Source: Polytrichum commune
Lineage: Eukaryota > Streptophyta > Polytrichopsida > Polytrichales > Polytrichaceae
Length of the DNA stretch: 64,000 nt
Direction of reading: 5' to 3'
Assembly (NCBI GenBank): GCA_950295325.1
Contig: OX485803.1
Coordinates: 42,733,554-42,797,553 of the forward strand
The notes under the pieces are model-generated. The model was not told the origin of the DNA and did no database searches. It saw only the letters and a list, made by a program, of their open reading frames with translations. Below, in pieces: positions 33,032 to 46,712 of this stretch (the first letter of the stretch is position 1; each line of letters opens with the position of its first letter). The position numbers were made by a program, and so were the translations under genes.

Positions 33032-33370
33032 AGAGTTATCCTTTAACTCAAGCGGAGTTTTAGTAGGGAGTTGGTTGTTTCGCATGCATAACTTTCCATG
33101 TTGGGTAAGTTGTGGGTGCATGCTTGGAGTCAATGTGGAGGTTTGAACAAAGGACCTTCCATATTAGTTCATTGGGTACCAAACTCATTTTGGCATTGCC
33201 AAGAGACGCCAAAATGAGTTTGATACCCAATGAACTAATATGGAAGGTTCTTCGTTCAAACCTCCACATTGACTCCAAGAACGCACCCACAACTTACCGA
33301 ACATGGAAAGTTATGCATGCGAAACAACCAACTCCCTATTAAAACTCCGCTTGAGTTAAAGGATAACTCT
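33032..33370. mobile_element. 339-bp near-complete foldback element
   Basis: Almost the whole element is an inverted repeat: about 160-bp arms around a short loop near 33201, from AGAGTTATCC to GGATAACTCT. AAT flanks both ends (33029-33031, 33371-33373), possibly a 3-bp duplication as in PIF/Harbinger elements. The two near-identical open frames on opposite strands (SMWRFE.RTFHISSLG) are a by-product of the symmetry. A transcript would fold into a very long hairpin. Confidence 0.85.
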
Positions 33371-33588
33371 AATATTGTTGAAAGTTTAGACTCAAACCCA
33401 GGTTTTGTCATTTGTACCCGTCATAAAAATACGTTATATCTAGCTACCAGTGAATGTTGACGAGCCTTGATCGGTAGATATGTGGGTGCTAAGTTACTGT
33501 GGCCATTTTTAGTACCATACATTTTTGGGTTGGATTGAATCGGGAATGGACTCATTTTAGGTTTGAGTCTCATGCTATAACATTGTTA

Positions 33589-33814
33589 CAATGAATGGGG
33601 ACAACTGACTGCTAGTTGAAGATGAACTGGGTTGAGTTTGAGAAATAACTGGTTGAAGTTCAAGACTTGAGGAAAACTACAGATCATTTAAAAGGAATAT
33701 ATGGAATATACTTCAAATGAATAATGAAACCCAAAAGATCACCACATGTAACCGGTTGGACTTGGAAACACTAGGATTTTAACTGATTAAGTCCAATAAT
33801 CTTCATGGACACTA
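33589..33814. mobile_element. hAT-like MITE, 226 bp
   Basis: Begins CAATGAATGGGGACAAC and contains the family's core (GTTGAGTTTGAGAAATAA, ATGTAACCGGTTGGACTTGG). It is flanked by CATTGTTA (33581-33588) and CATTATTA (33815-33822), an 8-bp target duplication with one transition. Confidence 0.8.
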
Positions 33815-33822
33815 CATTATTA

Positions 33823-36607
33823 AGAACATCTCCACCATAATATCTTAACGTCAAATAAAGCATATAATATTTTGTTTGTTTGGGGAACTTGTCAACCTGG
33901 GCGGGACCACTCATATTGAGTCAAATTCCACCTAAGCCTAGGCATACCCCGCCATTATTGGGGAGCAATCAGTAAGACAATGACACCTATCATCTGCCAC
34001 ATGATAAAGTAGGATACCACATTATTTGATATTAAAGTAATCTCTTGGCGGGCCAGAGGAGGGTTGCTATATGAGCCATTTGTGACAAGGGAATGTCCTC
34101 ACTACACTTGGGCCAATTCTAAGGTATGGAGGGGGGGGGGGCACTGGTGGGGCTCACTTTGTGTTGGCACTGTCACCCAAGAACCCGGGATGGCATTGGC
34201 TCGCCCCATACCAACGCTAGTGGGCACGCTCTACGAGGCTCAGTGTGCACTCCTTCCGAAACCACCACGGATTATCTACGATGCTCAGGTTGAGCATTGT
34301 AGAAACGTTGATGGTCCGGGATTGTCTTAACCGATTATTCCCAACCCCACATCACCTGATTATTGAACTAAGTAACGTCATGGCAGATATCATAATATAT
34401 AATTTTCTTTTTCTTTTTCTTTACGTGATCAAGTACAAGTCCTCACAATCATTCAACCTGGAATGATTAATATGATTTGAGCATGTAGTCCAATCTCATC
34501 GTAACGTGTGTCTTTCTAGTGTCCATTCTTAGCTACAAGCCGCCATGACATAACGACTGACCATATAAGGCCCATACTCCGGCTTTGAAACTCAAAGTGT
34601 CCATGTATTGTGGCTGGCTTGCAGGACAGACACTGTGCTCCCGAGCGCGGTTAGATACTCCGGGTGTTGTTTTTCTCTTCATTTTTATAAGATGTAAAGT
34701 TTTCTGTATCGATAGGCTTAATTCTTCCAAACTGGACTCATGTGGAGATATTTGCTGCCAAATCATCAGCAACTAAGTGATTTGTACTGCGACTTGCTTT
34801 TCCAGCAGGACGGAGCACAGTTTGATGCACAAGTTTCGACTTCACCTACCTAAGATCCTCCATTGAGTTACACAACTTTATTAGTAGCCCAAGGGACTCT
34901 GAGGTCTCATTCTTCTGAAGGAGCTTGCCACTTGGACACGACAAAGTCCTGGCGGGAGGGTCCGAGGCCGAGTCGCTTTATTCCAAGTGGAAATAATAGT
35001 GCAGAGCCACCAGCTTCTGGAACCCGACAACACCTGGACCAGTTTAAAAGAGTGTTGTGGATTTTTTTAACCATGGCCAAAAGGATGTCTTCACTTTTTT
35101 CCTTTGTACCTTGGCGGTCTCCAGCATGTATATGAGACTGAAAAAAAATCTGGAAGTTCGTTCTGGAAATGCAGTATGCTTTCGTTGTGTTCAGGTACGA
35201 GATACTAAGGGACGCGGATGTTGTTTGGTACGATTTTCATGGTCTCCAGCTTTGACCGGTTGTATTTACACAACAAAACATGTGTTGCATTAGCAAATCT
35301 ACGATGAGGCATCAGCGAAAAACGGGACTGAGAATCCGACCTTCCCTTGTTCACTTATGGTTATCGATCGGGAGTGCATGTTTCTTGGTGACTTCACTGA
35401 ATATACATATGTATATACGTCCTCCCAATTCTGTTCACTATTAATGTGGAGTAGTGATCAAAATTCGATGACATAGTCCAATCCAATTTTTTAACTGTGG
35501 CTTTATGGTGTTTGTTCTTAGATCCTCACTGCACCACATGCCAATCAAGCTCAGGTGTCCGATTAAGGAAAGTAATTGAATAACACCCACATACCTGAAA
35601 GAAACATGAGATAGCATCAACATTAGTAAGTAAGAGCAGACACTGTGACCAGATTGCCTGACTGTCACACTGCCTTCTGCAGGATCGCGTGTGAACATCA
35701 AATTTTTCGAGCCTTCAGACATTGTCCTATTTTTGACAGAAATGACGTTGTTTTGTCCTAGTGGGATGTGGATGGTCTAGCTCTAATTGTGTGGCAGCTA
35801 CAAACATTTCTCAAATTTGAGCAGATTTTGAGTCCAGATTTTGTAATGATTCACAATAGATCCGTGCTTGTGTCCCTGTGTTCAGAATGCTACACCCGAG
35901 TAAACCTACAGGTGTGGAGATTTGTGCAGCAATCAACATTTCCAGGTCTAAAAAAGACCTCACTTTCAGTCTTACATTGGTAGTGGCGCTATTGTAGGCA
36001 TTTCCACTTTGACAGACAATGTTGAACCGTTGGATCAAAAGAAGGAAACTGTCTCTTAAATTTAGCACTTGCAAATCACACAGTTTGTTATATCAAGTCT
36101 CTGAGTCGAAGCTGAGATGGAAATATCATAGTAGGAGTCCAAAGTGGTCATATAGGAGCTCTCAATTTGTGTTTATAACAATTGAACCTAGAATGGTGCC
36201 TATATTTTAAGCACATTGTCCAATCTAATCGTAATGCGTGTCTTTTGGGTGTCCATTCTTAATTACAAGACTGGCCATATCACTAGAATATAGGTTTTCA
36301 ATTCAAGAGTGTGACTCCTTCGGAAGGCCCACATACATCACAAAGTGCTTGACAATCTCCTGGTGGATCATGATCCTGTTTTGGTGGCGTCTCCTTGATA
36401 TATCGAATTTGAGACTTTATACCCTACATTTGACATACTGTTTAAAAGGGCAAGGAAATCAAACACCTCATCATGCCATCCATTGACCAACACCCCAGAT
36501 TCGTCTGGCTAACTGCAAGTCCTTCATCACTGCACTCCCAAATACAAAGGGCAAATTAATAGCCGTAATTTCATTTGAAGCAAATTTTGCACCTGGAACT
36601 GTCTTCT

Positions 36608-36638
<31 letters not shown>

Positions 36639-37269
36639 TGGTGACTTGCTTGGCGTAAATTTTACATAGGTTTGATCTTCAAATAAATGGATCAATTAGT
36701 CCATATTTGCCTGCACTTCGTTTCAGAAATCTGTTAACAAATAGTTAACTGTTGACGCATCCAGTAGTTAGGTTTTGAATGTGCAAAGCTGAGAGCATGT
36801 GTAAAGGTTTGACTGGTAGATAAAATCTTACTTATAACCGGTTTATGGCATCGTCTCGCCATCTTGGCAGTTTCTGGTTGGTTGAGAAGGGGGCAATATC
36901 ATGTAACCAGGCAGTCTCCAAGCATAACACCGAACATGTTCACAACAGTTCAGCAGACTTGAACTGGTGGTTCAATAGTGTTTCAACTTCCAGACGTGGC
37001 AGGGTGAACAAGTGGCATAGATCCAATTGGCTCCAAACATCGGCGGCTCAACATTCCCATAACACCGGCTTATGTTGGGTAAGTGCTTTGAATATATTCG
37101 TTGTGGTTAGTAGCCTCAGCACCCTGGGCCAAGCTCTGTCGAACTTGGCCCAGAGTGCCACAACTACCAGCCATAACCACACCCTACAAAATGGTTACCC
37201 TAATTCCTTAACTGGGCTCGCCAAAAGGGTTACCCAATTTGTTATCATGAACAAAAGTTGCATGTGAAA
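33823..37269. other. Gene-empty stretch with dispersed diverged repeats
   Basis: Texture is less AT-rich than average, and fragments of a dispersed family recur: AGTCCAATCTCATCGTAAC with GTGTCCATTCTTAG near 34490, related blocks near 35470 and 36210. A 10-bp perfect hairpin (CTGGGCCAAG arms) lies at about 37123-37152, and (GA)n near 36609-36634. A gene with small exons cannot be excluded but none can be supported. Confidence 0.4.
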
Positions 37270-37497
37270 CAATGAACAAGGAAAACTGACCGCTACTTAC
37301 AGATGAACCGGTTGAGTTTGAGAAATGACCGGTTGACGGTGGAGACATCAGGATAAAGACTGATTAATTATAGAAGAATCTATGGAATATTCCTGAAATA
37401 AATAAAGGAAAACCGGAAAGATCACAACATGTAACCGGCTGGACTTGGAAACACTAGGATGTGGACTGATTATGCCCAAAAATCTCCCTGGGCATTG
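37270..37497. mobile_element. hAT-like MITE, 228 bp
   Basis: Begins CAATGAACAAGG and ends CTGGGCATTG, with the same internal landmarks as the 226-bp family. The flanks ATGTGAAA and ATGCAAAA agree at six of eight positions, both differences being transitions. Confidence 0.8.
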
Positions 37498-40409
37498 ATG
37501 CAAAATGCATCTCATACAAGCAATAGAAGCTTCTGCTGTCCACCGCAGCATATACGAGGAAACTGGATTTGTGATTTCCTTCACCTGCGAGTTTTAGTGG
37601 CTGTCAATTAACTCGCCACAGAATTTTCCATGTATGTCAGTACACCTCGCTATCTCCTTCCACCATTCTAGATCGATTCTTGTGCCTGAGATCACCCTAG
37701 AGGTTGATTGAGTGGCATTGACTTGTGACACCACAACCCTGTTCCCACTTACTCAGTGATGGCCCTTACGCTTACATGTTGCAAAGATTTGGAGGAGAAA
37801 GTGAATGGGAACGGATTAAATGTAACCTGTGTGGTGTTTGGGACATGCAACGATCCTGGGAGGATAAACAGTGGTGCGATAAAAGATAGGATCGTATTTA
37901 ATGCTTCAAAGTAAAATCTTTAAATCTATAAGGGTAGTGGAAATTCACTTTGAGACTGCACTAGATACATCTCAAAATTGTTCATCGAAAATGTGGATTA
38001 TTTTATGAATATATACATATATATGTGGTTTACTTCATAATCCCTCCTGGAAACACCCTTGTACCTTGGGTGGTTCATGTCTCTACAAGGGAGTGGCTCC
38101 TAGACGATTGATGCATGTCTTTTATTTCAACGAGCACGTGAGAATTCTGCGAGGATCTTCAGGAGCTTTGAAGGCCACAATCAGCCTGCACAATTGAATT
38201 CTGTCAGATCAAATGAAGATGATAAACCTTTAGTACAGGGAACTTGAGTGATTTATTCCATAGGCTCTATGGAAAATCCTGTCAACATGAAATGACAAAC
38301 AGATAGTAAGATATTCTTCATAAAATGAAGAACTTACAGGTGAGGTACTTAGCTTCACATGTTTTCTCTCGAGTATCGCCGAATATAGGAGATTACATTG
38401 CAGCAAGCCGTAATAGGTACATATCCCAAAAGCTGTTTAAGGAAATTTTTCCCAAGATAGTATATCGCGAGCACTGTACCTTCTGGATTGGTCTCTTGGA
38501 GCCAATAGATTCAGAGAGGGTATGCAGGACATGGAAGTTTTATGAGGTTTTTTTGGTATTCTTGATGTGTTCCTGCAACTAATGTTCCAGCTTCACTGGG
38601 GCTCCTGGAGATTCAGGAAATTGATATTGTTGCTTTAAATGCATGTCAACAATTCTAATGGTTGTTCGATCCACTGAGACTTCCATTGAACCACAACTTA
38701 TCTCAAACAAGTAAAAAAAATCTAACATAAACACATGTTGTTCTTTGTCTGTTTGTTATTATCTGTCCACTTCATAACATAATCAACACATTTGTGGACA
38801 GAGTGAATTTTTGACACCGTATAATGCCTGCTCGTATGGTTCTTTATGCATAATACCTGCCATACAAGGCAAAATGCCCATTGTATAGCTCTTTACACAA
38901 AAAATCAGAAATTCTTGATGTAGGGTAATGCCCTTTGGGTGATGCTTTATGGAATTTTAGACACTCCCCTCATGCTCCCGCCCTTAAACAAGTACCCTTA
39001 AATCCCACAATGCACTCCCCTCAAGGTATTCCCCTATGCATGGACTATAAGAATTCCTAGTGGGGAGAGAAGTCCGTTTTTGTAACATTTGCCATACAAC
39101 TCTAGCTATTGTGTGGCATCATTCCAATAATCTCACAACTTGCATGTGATCAACACCTAGAAGTTTCTTATGATCAACTCACAACTTACAACATTTTCAT
39201 TCACATTTTCTTGTGCTACATTTGATGAAGATGTTGCTCAAGACTGCTAAGATTGCACATGGCAAAATTTTAGAGGAGGAATGTCAAGAATTTCCCCTTG
39301 AACTTAGGTCCTTTGGGAATGATTCCGACATGAAGTACATCAACATGTCTTTCAATCCAACGGTGAGTAAAAGCAAGGAGAATAGGAGGAAACTAGACTA
39401 GGCAAAATTGTAAGTGCAAAATTCAGGAGGTCAATAGCATGAGTGTTCACCAAGCAAGCGAAAGGAATACGAGCCTAGAGGTTACCAATGTTCCACAAGA
39501 AAACACCTTGTGATAAAACAGAGCATCCTAATAAATGTTTAAAATCAAAAGTTATAAAGGTATTAATCAAGAGCATTAGAAATTCCTTTGAGAATATATT
39601 AGGCATATTCTAAATTTAAAATGTATGGAATATCCCATGATTATGTGCATTATTTTAAATCTCACCTTAAAATAACTATGTAATTCATGTTGTTTATATC
39701 ATTAGAGGAGGAAGTTGTTATAGTAGTGGGCCTCAAGTCTAGGGATTTTTAGTGAATGCCCCTCCCCCAAAGAAAATTCCCCGACTGTACTTCCTTTCTC
39801 GTCCCTCGTGGCACATAACGTGCCACGCATGAAATCAAGACAAGAGAATAAATAAATAAAAATGTCCAGATTCTTTTTATTTATAATTTTTAAGAACATT
39901 AAGGATTTAAAAATAATATTTATAAGTTAAATAAATTTTTAGATTCATTAATTCAAATTAATCCTTTTTTTATGAGAATCATTGTTCAGATATGCAACAT
40001 GCACCCAAAATCAACAAACGGGAAGAACCAACTCTTACTAATAGTCTAAAGGGTCCAATCTAAAGGTCCAATCTTTTGATTTTCAGGTCTAATGAGATCT
40101 ACTCATGAGATACTTGGTTGTTTGGGCCCATGGATGGAAATCAAATTAGTAAGAAGCATCTCATTTTTGCTCACCAATTGAGGATCCTCTGAGGCCTATT
40201 TCGCCCCCCACCCCCTTAAATGTTTTTAGTTGTCTCAACATACGCAACTTAAATCACAACTTCATCTTCACAAATTGCTCAACAAAATGCGTGTAGACGG
40301 GGAGTTGCTCCGTTCTACTTGTTTCTATCTTTTAAGTGCACTCTCCTATGGAGCCCAGGCAATGTGGCTTCCGCTTGCCTGTCATTGCTCCATAACAAGA
40401 CTCTTCATC
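37498..40409. other. Gene-empty stretch
   Basis: No gene recognised. The 38325-38582 frame (85 residues) shows no known domain. 39540-39990 is very AT-rich. Confidence 0.4.
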
Positions 40410-40834
40410 TAAGGTAGAAATACCATAACCCGTTAACCACCCTGTAGCCGTGCACTAGACCGCCGTCATAATGGTGAAGTGCCATTTCTAAAACCGATCA
40501 TGGCTCGGTGGCAACTTCAATGCGTGTACACTTAGTGTAGCCAATGGGAGTCAAGTGTTAATGCACTCATGAGGTAACTGATTTAGGCGATGTTCTGTAT
40601 GGAAATGCGGATTACCGTGTTCGGTGTAGGGAGAATCTAGTGAACGAGTAGGGAATTGAACAACTTTCCACTTTGAAAAATTGTAGCATTTTTTATATAG
40701 GACTAAAAAATATGAAACAATTTGCATTCTTCATGAATCCGTCTCGTCTATCTTGAAAAATTATCTCATGATTGTCAAACCAGATCTTCAATGCAAATCA
40801 CCTTATTTTCACGGGTTATGGTATTTCTACCTTA
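40410..40834. mobile_element. 425-bp TIR element with perfect 24-bp termini
   Basis: Starts TAAGGTAGAAATACCATAAC; the first 24 bases are an exact reverse complement of the last 24. Without the outer TA on each side the TIRs are 22 bp and the flanks give a TA duplication. Internal sequence is non-coding. Confidence 0.75.
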
Positions 40835-43800
40835 ATATATTGGTCACTTGTCCTAATTGGACGCTTATATTTGAGTGGTAACTTATAATGTATGATCTGT
40901 AGTCAAGCACAGAACCAAAAAGACACATTGCATGATGAGATCGGACTTGGTGCTCAAATTGTACACACAATTCTAAGTTCAATAAGTAACACAAAGAGGA
41001 GTTGGGCTTATGTGTTTACTTACAAAGCAAGAATCTTCTTTTCGTCCACCTACAAATTTTGCATTTCAACTCCGATTTTGAAACTTGAAATAATGATGTA
41101 CATGGAAATTGCAAGAACTGTTATTTCAAGTTTGTAAAAAAATCATTATCTACAATTATGGACTATAATACTTGTAAAGCTGAATCAAAGCACCCTCTAT
41201 GGTACAAAGTGCATTGATGTGTGCAATTATGTTGTCCCATGCTAATTTATTGACATTCCACATTATTGATAACATTTATTACCACAATAATAGAATATAA
41301 GAATTCTATTTCACTATGGTTGCTATATGAATGTATAAACGAAGACATAAGTTTTGTTACATCTTATTTGGACCCAAGGTAATTTGCATGGTTAAAGAGG
41401 CAACCTATTTGCAAAGGCAACCTAATTGCACATATTAGGGTCTTAAATGGCTACTTTTTTTTTACCGCTTCTCGTAGGATATGAAACATTCGATAAGTTC
41501 AAGGTGGTTAGCAAATCCAAATCAAGGCCATAGCCGCTTTCTTCATAACTTTCGGAGCTCGTATGAATATCTTATTCATTATCAACGTGAAGACTCTCGT
41601 GCTCATTAAATGGTCACATATGTCCCTTTAATTAGGTTGACTATTGAACCAGGTATGGTTTTCATATTTTGACCATGCAGTCCAATGTCTCTATAACAAA
41701 TGTCTTTTTGGTCTCCGTTCTTGGAGACACACCAAACCACATGCCACTCAAATATAGGTGTATGTTTAATTATAATAATTGTATTAGACACATCGACCTT
41801 TAGTGTTTTGTTTAGGGACAAAAGAGGGGCTCCATCCCCCTCTTCGCATCCCATCTCCTTGGGTTGTCACCCCTGCAACCTTCCAATGCTCATCTCCTAC
41901 GTGTTCATTTTTACTATAAAAGAATCTCAAATATGTGGAATCGACTCATAAGCTTTTATGCAAGAACCTTATAATGAAATGGCACTCAAGGCTCGACAAC
42001 TTTTCAGCCTTTGCAATACTGAAAGTGAAATGAGAACAATGGGACCCCATAACGCTTTGAGAGGAGGTGATTGAGACGTTCGTTGGACAATATCAATGAG
42101 GAGGCGGGGGGGGGGGGGGTTAATAGTACACTAAATATTGTATTTAGTGTCATACGGTATTTTATGTCATTGTGATAACTTTTCTAATGACGCTTCTTAT
42201 GAATGAGGACAAGTCTAATTGAGGTTCAAGCAACGGAGAGAAAGAATATGTTGACGATAGCATAAGAGTAATGAGACTGTGAGTAAATGGAAGATGGCAT
42301 TGAGATTGAGTGTAAGTGAATTGAGTTGCTAACAATAGGCCAAGGATTAGAAGAATGGAAAGATAATGTTAGTTGGAAGAGAGAGAGAGAATTTGATTAA
42401 GGCCGTGGTTAATTATGAGTGTGAATACGAAGTGTAATGTTCCGAGAAGTTATTGCAGGTTAGTAAGAATATGAAAGTCTATGAGAGCCAAAGTCAAACT
42501 TGTGTGTGTGTGTGACATTGAGGTGATAGCCTTTCAGAGGTAATGTTGTAATTAATATCACCTACCAAGTGATATTTCATTCAAATTTTGATCATCCATG
42601 ACAATATTTCATCACAAGCTGCTGACAAGAGCAGGTGGAGTTTTGGCCGATGGATGAACTCACTCACCATCCATGACAATATTTGGTCACTTATTCATAA
42701 GAAGTGTCATCCAAAAAGTTACCGTAGTGACATAATATATCACATGACACAAAATATCATATTTAATGTAGCACACACAACGAGGGAGATTGGCAGGAAA
42801 TATTGCCAAGAAGTACTGGTCCTCGGGGGGGGGGGTAGTCATTGGCTGGAGTAGCAATATACGTGCGAACAAATGATAGGGTATTTTAAAAACATGGGGG
42901 CTAAAAATTATAAATGGACTTAAGAGTAATATAGGGTATCAAAAATGACATTGGACATCTTTAAAGTACTATAGGGTATGGAATAATAGGTAATTTGGAA
43001 TTATAAGTAATGCAAGCCATTTTTCTATTAACCCAAAGTAGAATTTTACATAATGATAGCATGTGAAAAAAAGAAGAGAATTGAAAGTAATACCCCCCTA
43101 TAAAATAGTGGTTGTTCGCACCTATATCCTTAACTTTTTAACACACTGCCCCCCCCCCCCCCCCCGAGTACTGGTCGCAAATTGTTGCTACTATGGGAAA
43201 GGGCAAGGTCGTTGACCCAACCCTTGAGCCGAAGGTATTGGGAAGAATGTGAAAATCCCAAATGCATGTGAGGAGGAAACAAAAGCACTACAAGATATTT
43301 TTCCATGCAATTGTTAAGTTTAGTACGAAAGATTGAAGGATTGCTAACCTCTTATTGATCTAACTTCTATTACAAGCATGTGAGTCCGTGAACATTTGGT
43401 GTGCATCCCACTAACACTCATTGAGATGGTGTAAGAATATGGGCCTGGGTGAGGACGACATCTATAGCAGGAATTTTTCAGGGAGCGGCTCCTCTTCGAA
43501 TTCTACATACCAAAAAACCTGTTCCATTGATGTTGATAATTTTTTGCTCCTGTTTGATAAGTTGAACAAGCCAAATGCTTGGCAGTTTCTTGGTGAAGTC
43601 TGCCCGTATAATGCGAAAGACAGCTTCTATGAATCGCCTCATAAAAAGAAGGGTTTGTGCTTGATTCAGAAGCAAGTAAACGATGCTTGCGAAGTGATGT
43701 AATAGCTGTGTTAGTTTGAGTAATACTTCAAAATACCCACAATGAGAAAGTGCAGAGGGGTAGATAATACTACATCTCTGTGTGAAGCCCAGAGTTACTG

Positions 43801-46134
43801 TTTTCGGTGATCGAACAATGCAGTTGATTTCATATCCGTATGACTATAATGCCCCCTCCCCACCTGACTTTAGCTAAGCCTAAAAGTTGGTTGGTTTTAA
43901 AAGCACGGCCTCCACACCATCGACATTTATTATCTAGTGCTGAGCCTAGTTGGTAAATGACGTGGCATGGCTTAAAAGTGGAGGGTTTTAAGCCTCAAGC
44001 ACCAACCCTCCCATCAGTACATAAAGCAAGAATGTTGGACTTTTAAAAGTGTCGCCTCTCGCCCTTGTGATTAGTTGCTTTTAGTCTTAGCTATGAGGGT
44101 ACAAGGAGCTTCATTGACAAAAACCAATGGTAAGATAGATGAGTAGTGAGGCACTTGGAGATGGGACAAAAACTATCCAACATTTCATTGCTTGGTAAAT
44201 GAAACAATGAACATGTGTGAAAGTTGCTTAATTGAAACCTACTTGGAAAATCTCCGGAGCAAGTTCTTGTAGGTGCATTGGGAGAGCCAGATGCCTCTGC
44301 TATAACCGAGGGAGCTTTACCCGGGTTTTAGGAAAACCTTTAGTTATTTGGTAAAGTCAGGTGGGGATGGGGCATGAGGTTGTGAGTGAATGGACTGAAA
44401 TTTTTCTAAGGGTACATACATATGCGGAGATTGGGTAAGAAACGTTACAGTACCAGTGCAGAATTTGTTTCTTGGTGGAGTGCTACAATAGCACTTTTGT
44501 AAGAGAGTTTGACTAGGGTGGTTCTTCTTCTTCTTCTTCTTCTGTTAAAGACAGACTGCATAATCTAACCTACCTCTGTTGTGCGACAGAAGATGTTCTG
44601 AAGATTGTCATTCCACTTCTTGGAGGAAGAAGAGAAGAGAGTAGTGTAAGAAGAGTGAAGGTTGGGTAGATGAGTATAAAGACTACCTATGACTGACTAC
44701 TTCTAGACACATGTAAATGGGGTGTCTGACATAGAAGTAAGAGTTAAGAAATTTGTTATAACGGGTTGACAAATGAGAGGAGACTTTAACTCCTATAGCG
44801 TCTCTCTCAATTCCTTGGACATTTTCCACAACAATCTCAATAAGTAGTGTGTTGAGGAAAGCATTGACATCTCAATGATCATTGCCTTCTTTTCTTTGAT
44901 TTCGACGCCTCAGTCTCTACCAAATGATTTTCTTTGAGGCAATGGCAGGTGGAGAGGTAAGCAATCCCTATTGAGATAACGGCAGTCCTTAGTCTGGCGG
45001 TTACCCTCAACGCCTTCTAAATACGAGAATCGCAAGCTGATGTCACTTGGCAACACCCAATATAACAACGTAGGTAAAGTTTTTGCCCCCTTGGCCCAAC
45101 CAACCCCATCATTGCTTCACCCACAATATCCAAGGTGGCATTGTCAACCAATGCTCGCCTCAACACACTACTTATTGCTTAACCTTTGGCACATTCCCCT
45201 AAGGGAGAGCCTATGTCATCACTTAGAGAGAGAGAGAGAGAGTCAATCTTCACTTTGCCCTTGTATACATTCTGGATATAACTCCAATTCCAAAACGGTT
45301 GAAATAACAATCCTTGTAATTCACAAATGCTAACATGGATAAGGCGATCCTAGAGCCGATCCAAATTTTCAAAATCATATGTGATGTTGGAAGTGCCCAC
45401 AATAGGGCCGCATCCCTTAGATGCCAAATTGCACCAAAAACAATGTGATTGTATCCCTTAAATACAAAAGCTTTTAATTTTATTTTTTAAAAGCCAATGA
45501 AGTTGTGTAGCTTGGCAAGTCAATGCCAACTCCGCATCAAGTGTCACGTATGCAACAAGTGTTGTCTCCGACACATGAACCACAACAGCTCCTCCCTTGC
45601 GACCTAACTCCAATGTTTACGAAACAAATTGCATCTCATAACCAACTTTAAAGTTGGATAAAACATACAAAAAACCAATGACATCTCAATTGTACATGCA
45701 GCCAACACTCAGATACTCATAACACACCTCCTAAATATTTATTAAAAAATAATAAATAAAGAAGAAGAAGAAGAAGAAGAAGAACTTTGCTTAATTAGAT
45801 GTGCTAGGTTGCGGAGTTTTGAACACTTACCTCAGCTAGGTTGTTAATAGCTTTGCTGTTCATGTTGCAAATAACAAGAATACAAATGTGGTCCAAACAG
45901 CCAAGGATTTTTGTTTCGGTCGAAATGAGGTCCAACTTGGAATACAGTTTTGAAATTGATTATGGCCACATCAATTCGCTATTTCGATATGTTTGGCCAA
46001 TATTTGCATTTTTGTGCGGTGATTAGAGGGATGGTTGCTTGAAGGTTGTGTGTGATAGCCATCAGATGCTAGTGCGTGTATTTTCAGATATAAAGGTCCT
46101 CATTTCAACCTTAACCTTCTCACTAATGTTGCAC
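40835..46134. other. Gene-empty stretch with repeats
   Basis: Contains dispersed-family fragments near 40850-41460 and 41640-41790, G-runs at 42105-42119 and 42826, a C-run near 43149-43165, (TTC)n at 44521-44542, (GA)n near 45224-45241 and (GAA)n at 45762-45783. Only the doubtful frame at 43421-43702 stands out. Confidence 0.45.
43421..43702 (+). CDS. Unrecognised 93-residue open frame
   Basis: Begins MRWCKNMGLGEDDIYSRNF, ends QKQVNDACEVM, and has more even codon composition than the surrounding noise. I recognise no domain. It could be an exon of an unseen gene, a retrocopy fragment or chance. No splice context was established. Confidence 0.2.
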   Translation: MRWCKNMGLGEDDIYSRNFSGSGSSSNSTYQKTCSIDVDNFLLLFDKLNKPNAWQFLGEVCPYNAKDSFYESPHKKKGLCLIQKQVNDACEVM

Positions 46135-46712
46135 TAAGGGCCGCTTTACACCATGGACCATGAAGTCGGACCATGGAAGATGGCCTTTTTCATGGTCCGA
46201 CTTTCATGGTTTGATTTCTTAAAAAATCAATGTACAAAGTCCTTTGGGCCCCTCGCTAGGTGTAAACTGAATGTGGACCCAAGAGGAATGACCATGCACT
46301 AAAAAATAAATGTGTTGATTTTTTTTTTTAAAACCATATGTCCAAAAAGGACAATTTAAAAAAAAATCAAGTTCGATCATTCTCTTGTCTTAATCTTCTC
46401 TTCCCCCCCCCCCCCTCAATAATAATAATAATCATCATTAAAAATTTATTATAACAATATTTTTTGCCATGGGCTCCTTCTTTTTCTTACCAGATCACCT
46501 CCTTTGCCTCTCCCACCACAAAATCCGTTGGACCATGTCAATGGATAATTTAGGCCTTTAAATATATTTGTTGGGGACCTCAAACTTCATGGTCACTCCG
46601 ACATTTTTTCCTTAGTGTATACCAAAGTGGTCCCTGGACAAGTTCAACAACCAATCCCAGATTTTACAAGGCCTTGGACATACTTCATGGTCCATGGTGT
46701 AAACAACCCCTA
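46135..46712. mobile_element. 578-bp TIR element
   Basis: Left end AGGGCCGCTTTACACCATGG and right end inverted (CATGGTCCATGGTGTAAACA, then ACCCC), both flanked by TA. Inner inverted similarity continues with GGACCATGAAG. Contains a C-run (46406-46415) and (AAT)n. The TIR resembles those at 50799 and 1329. Confidence 0.7.

Noticed and set aside
33060-33342. Two 76-residue frames on opposite strands with near-identical sequence
   Set aside because: Consequence of the foldback symmetry; no domain.
36845-37267. 140-residue plus-strand frame
   Set aside because: No recognisable domain, biased composition and no supporting context; probably chance.
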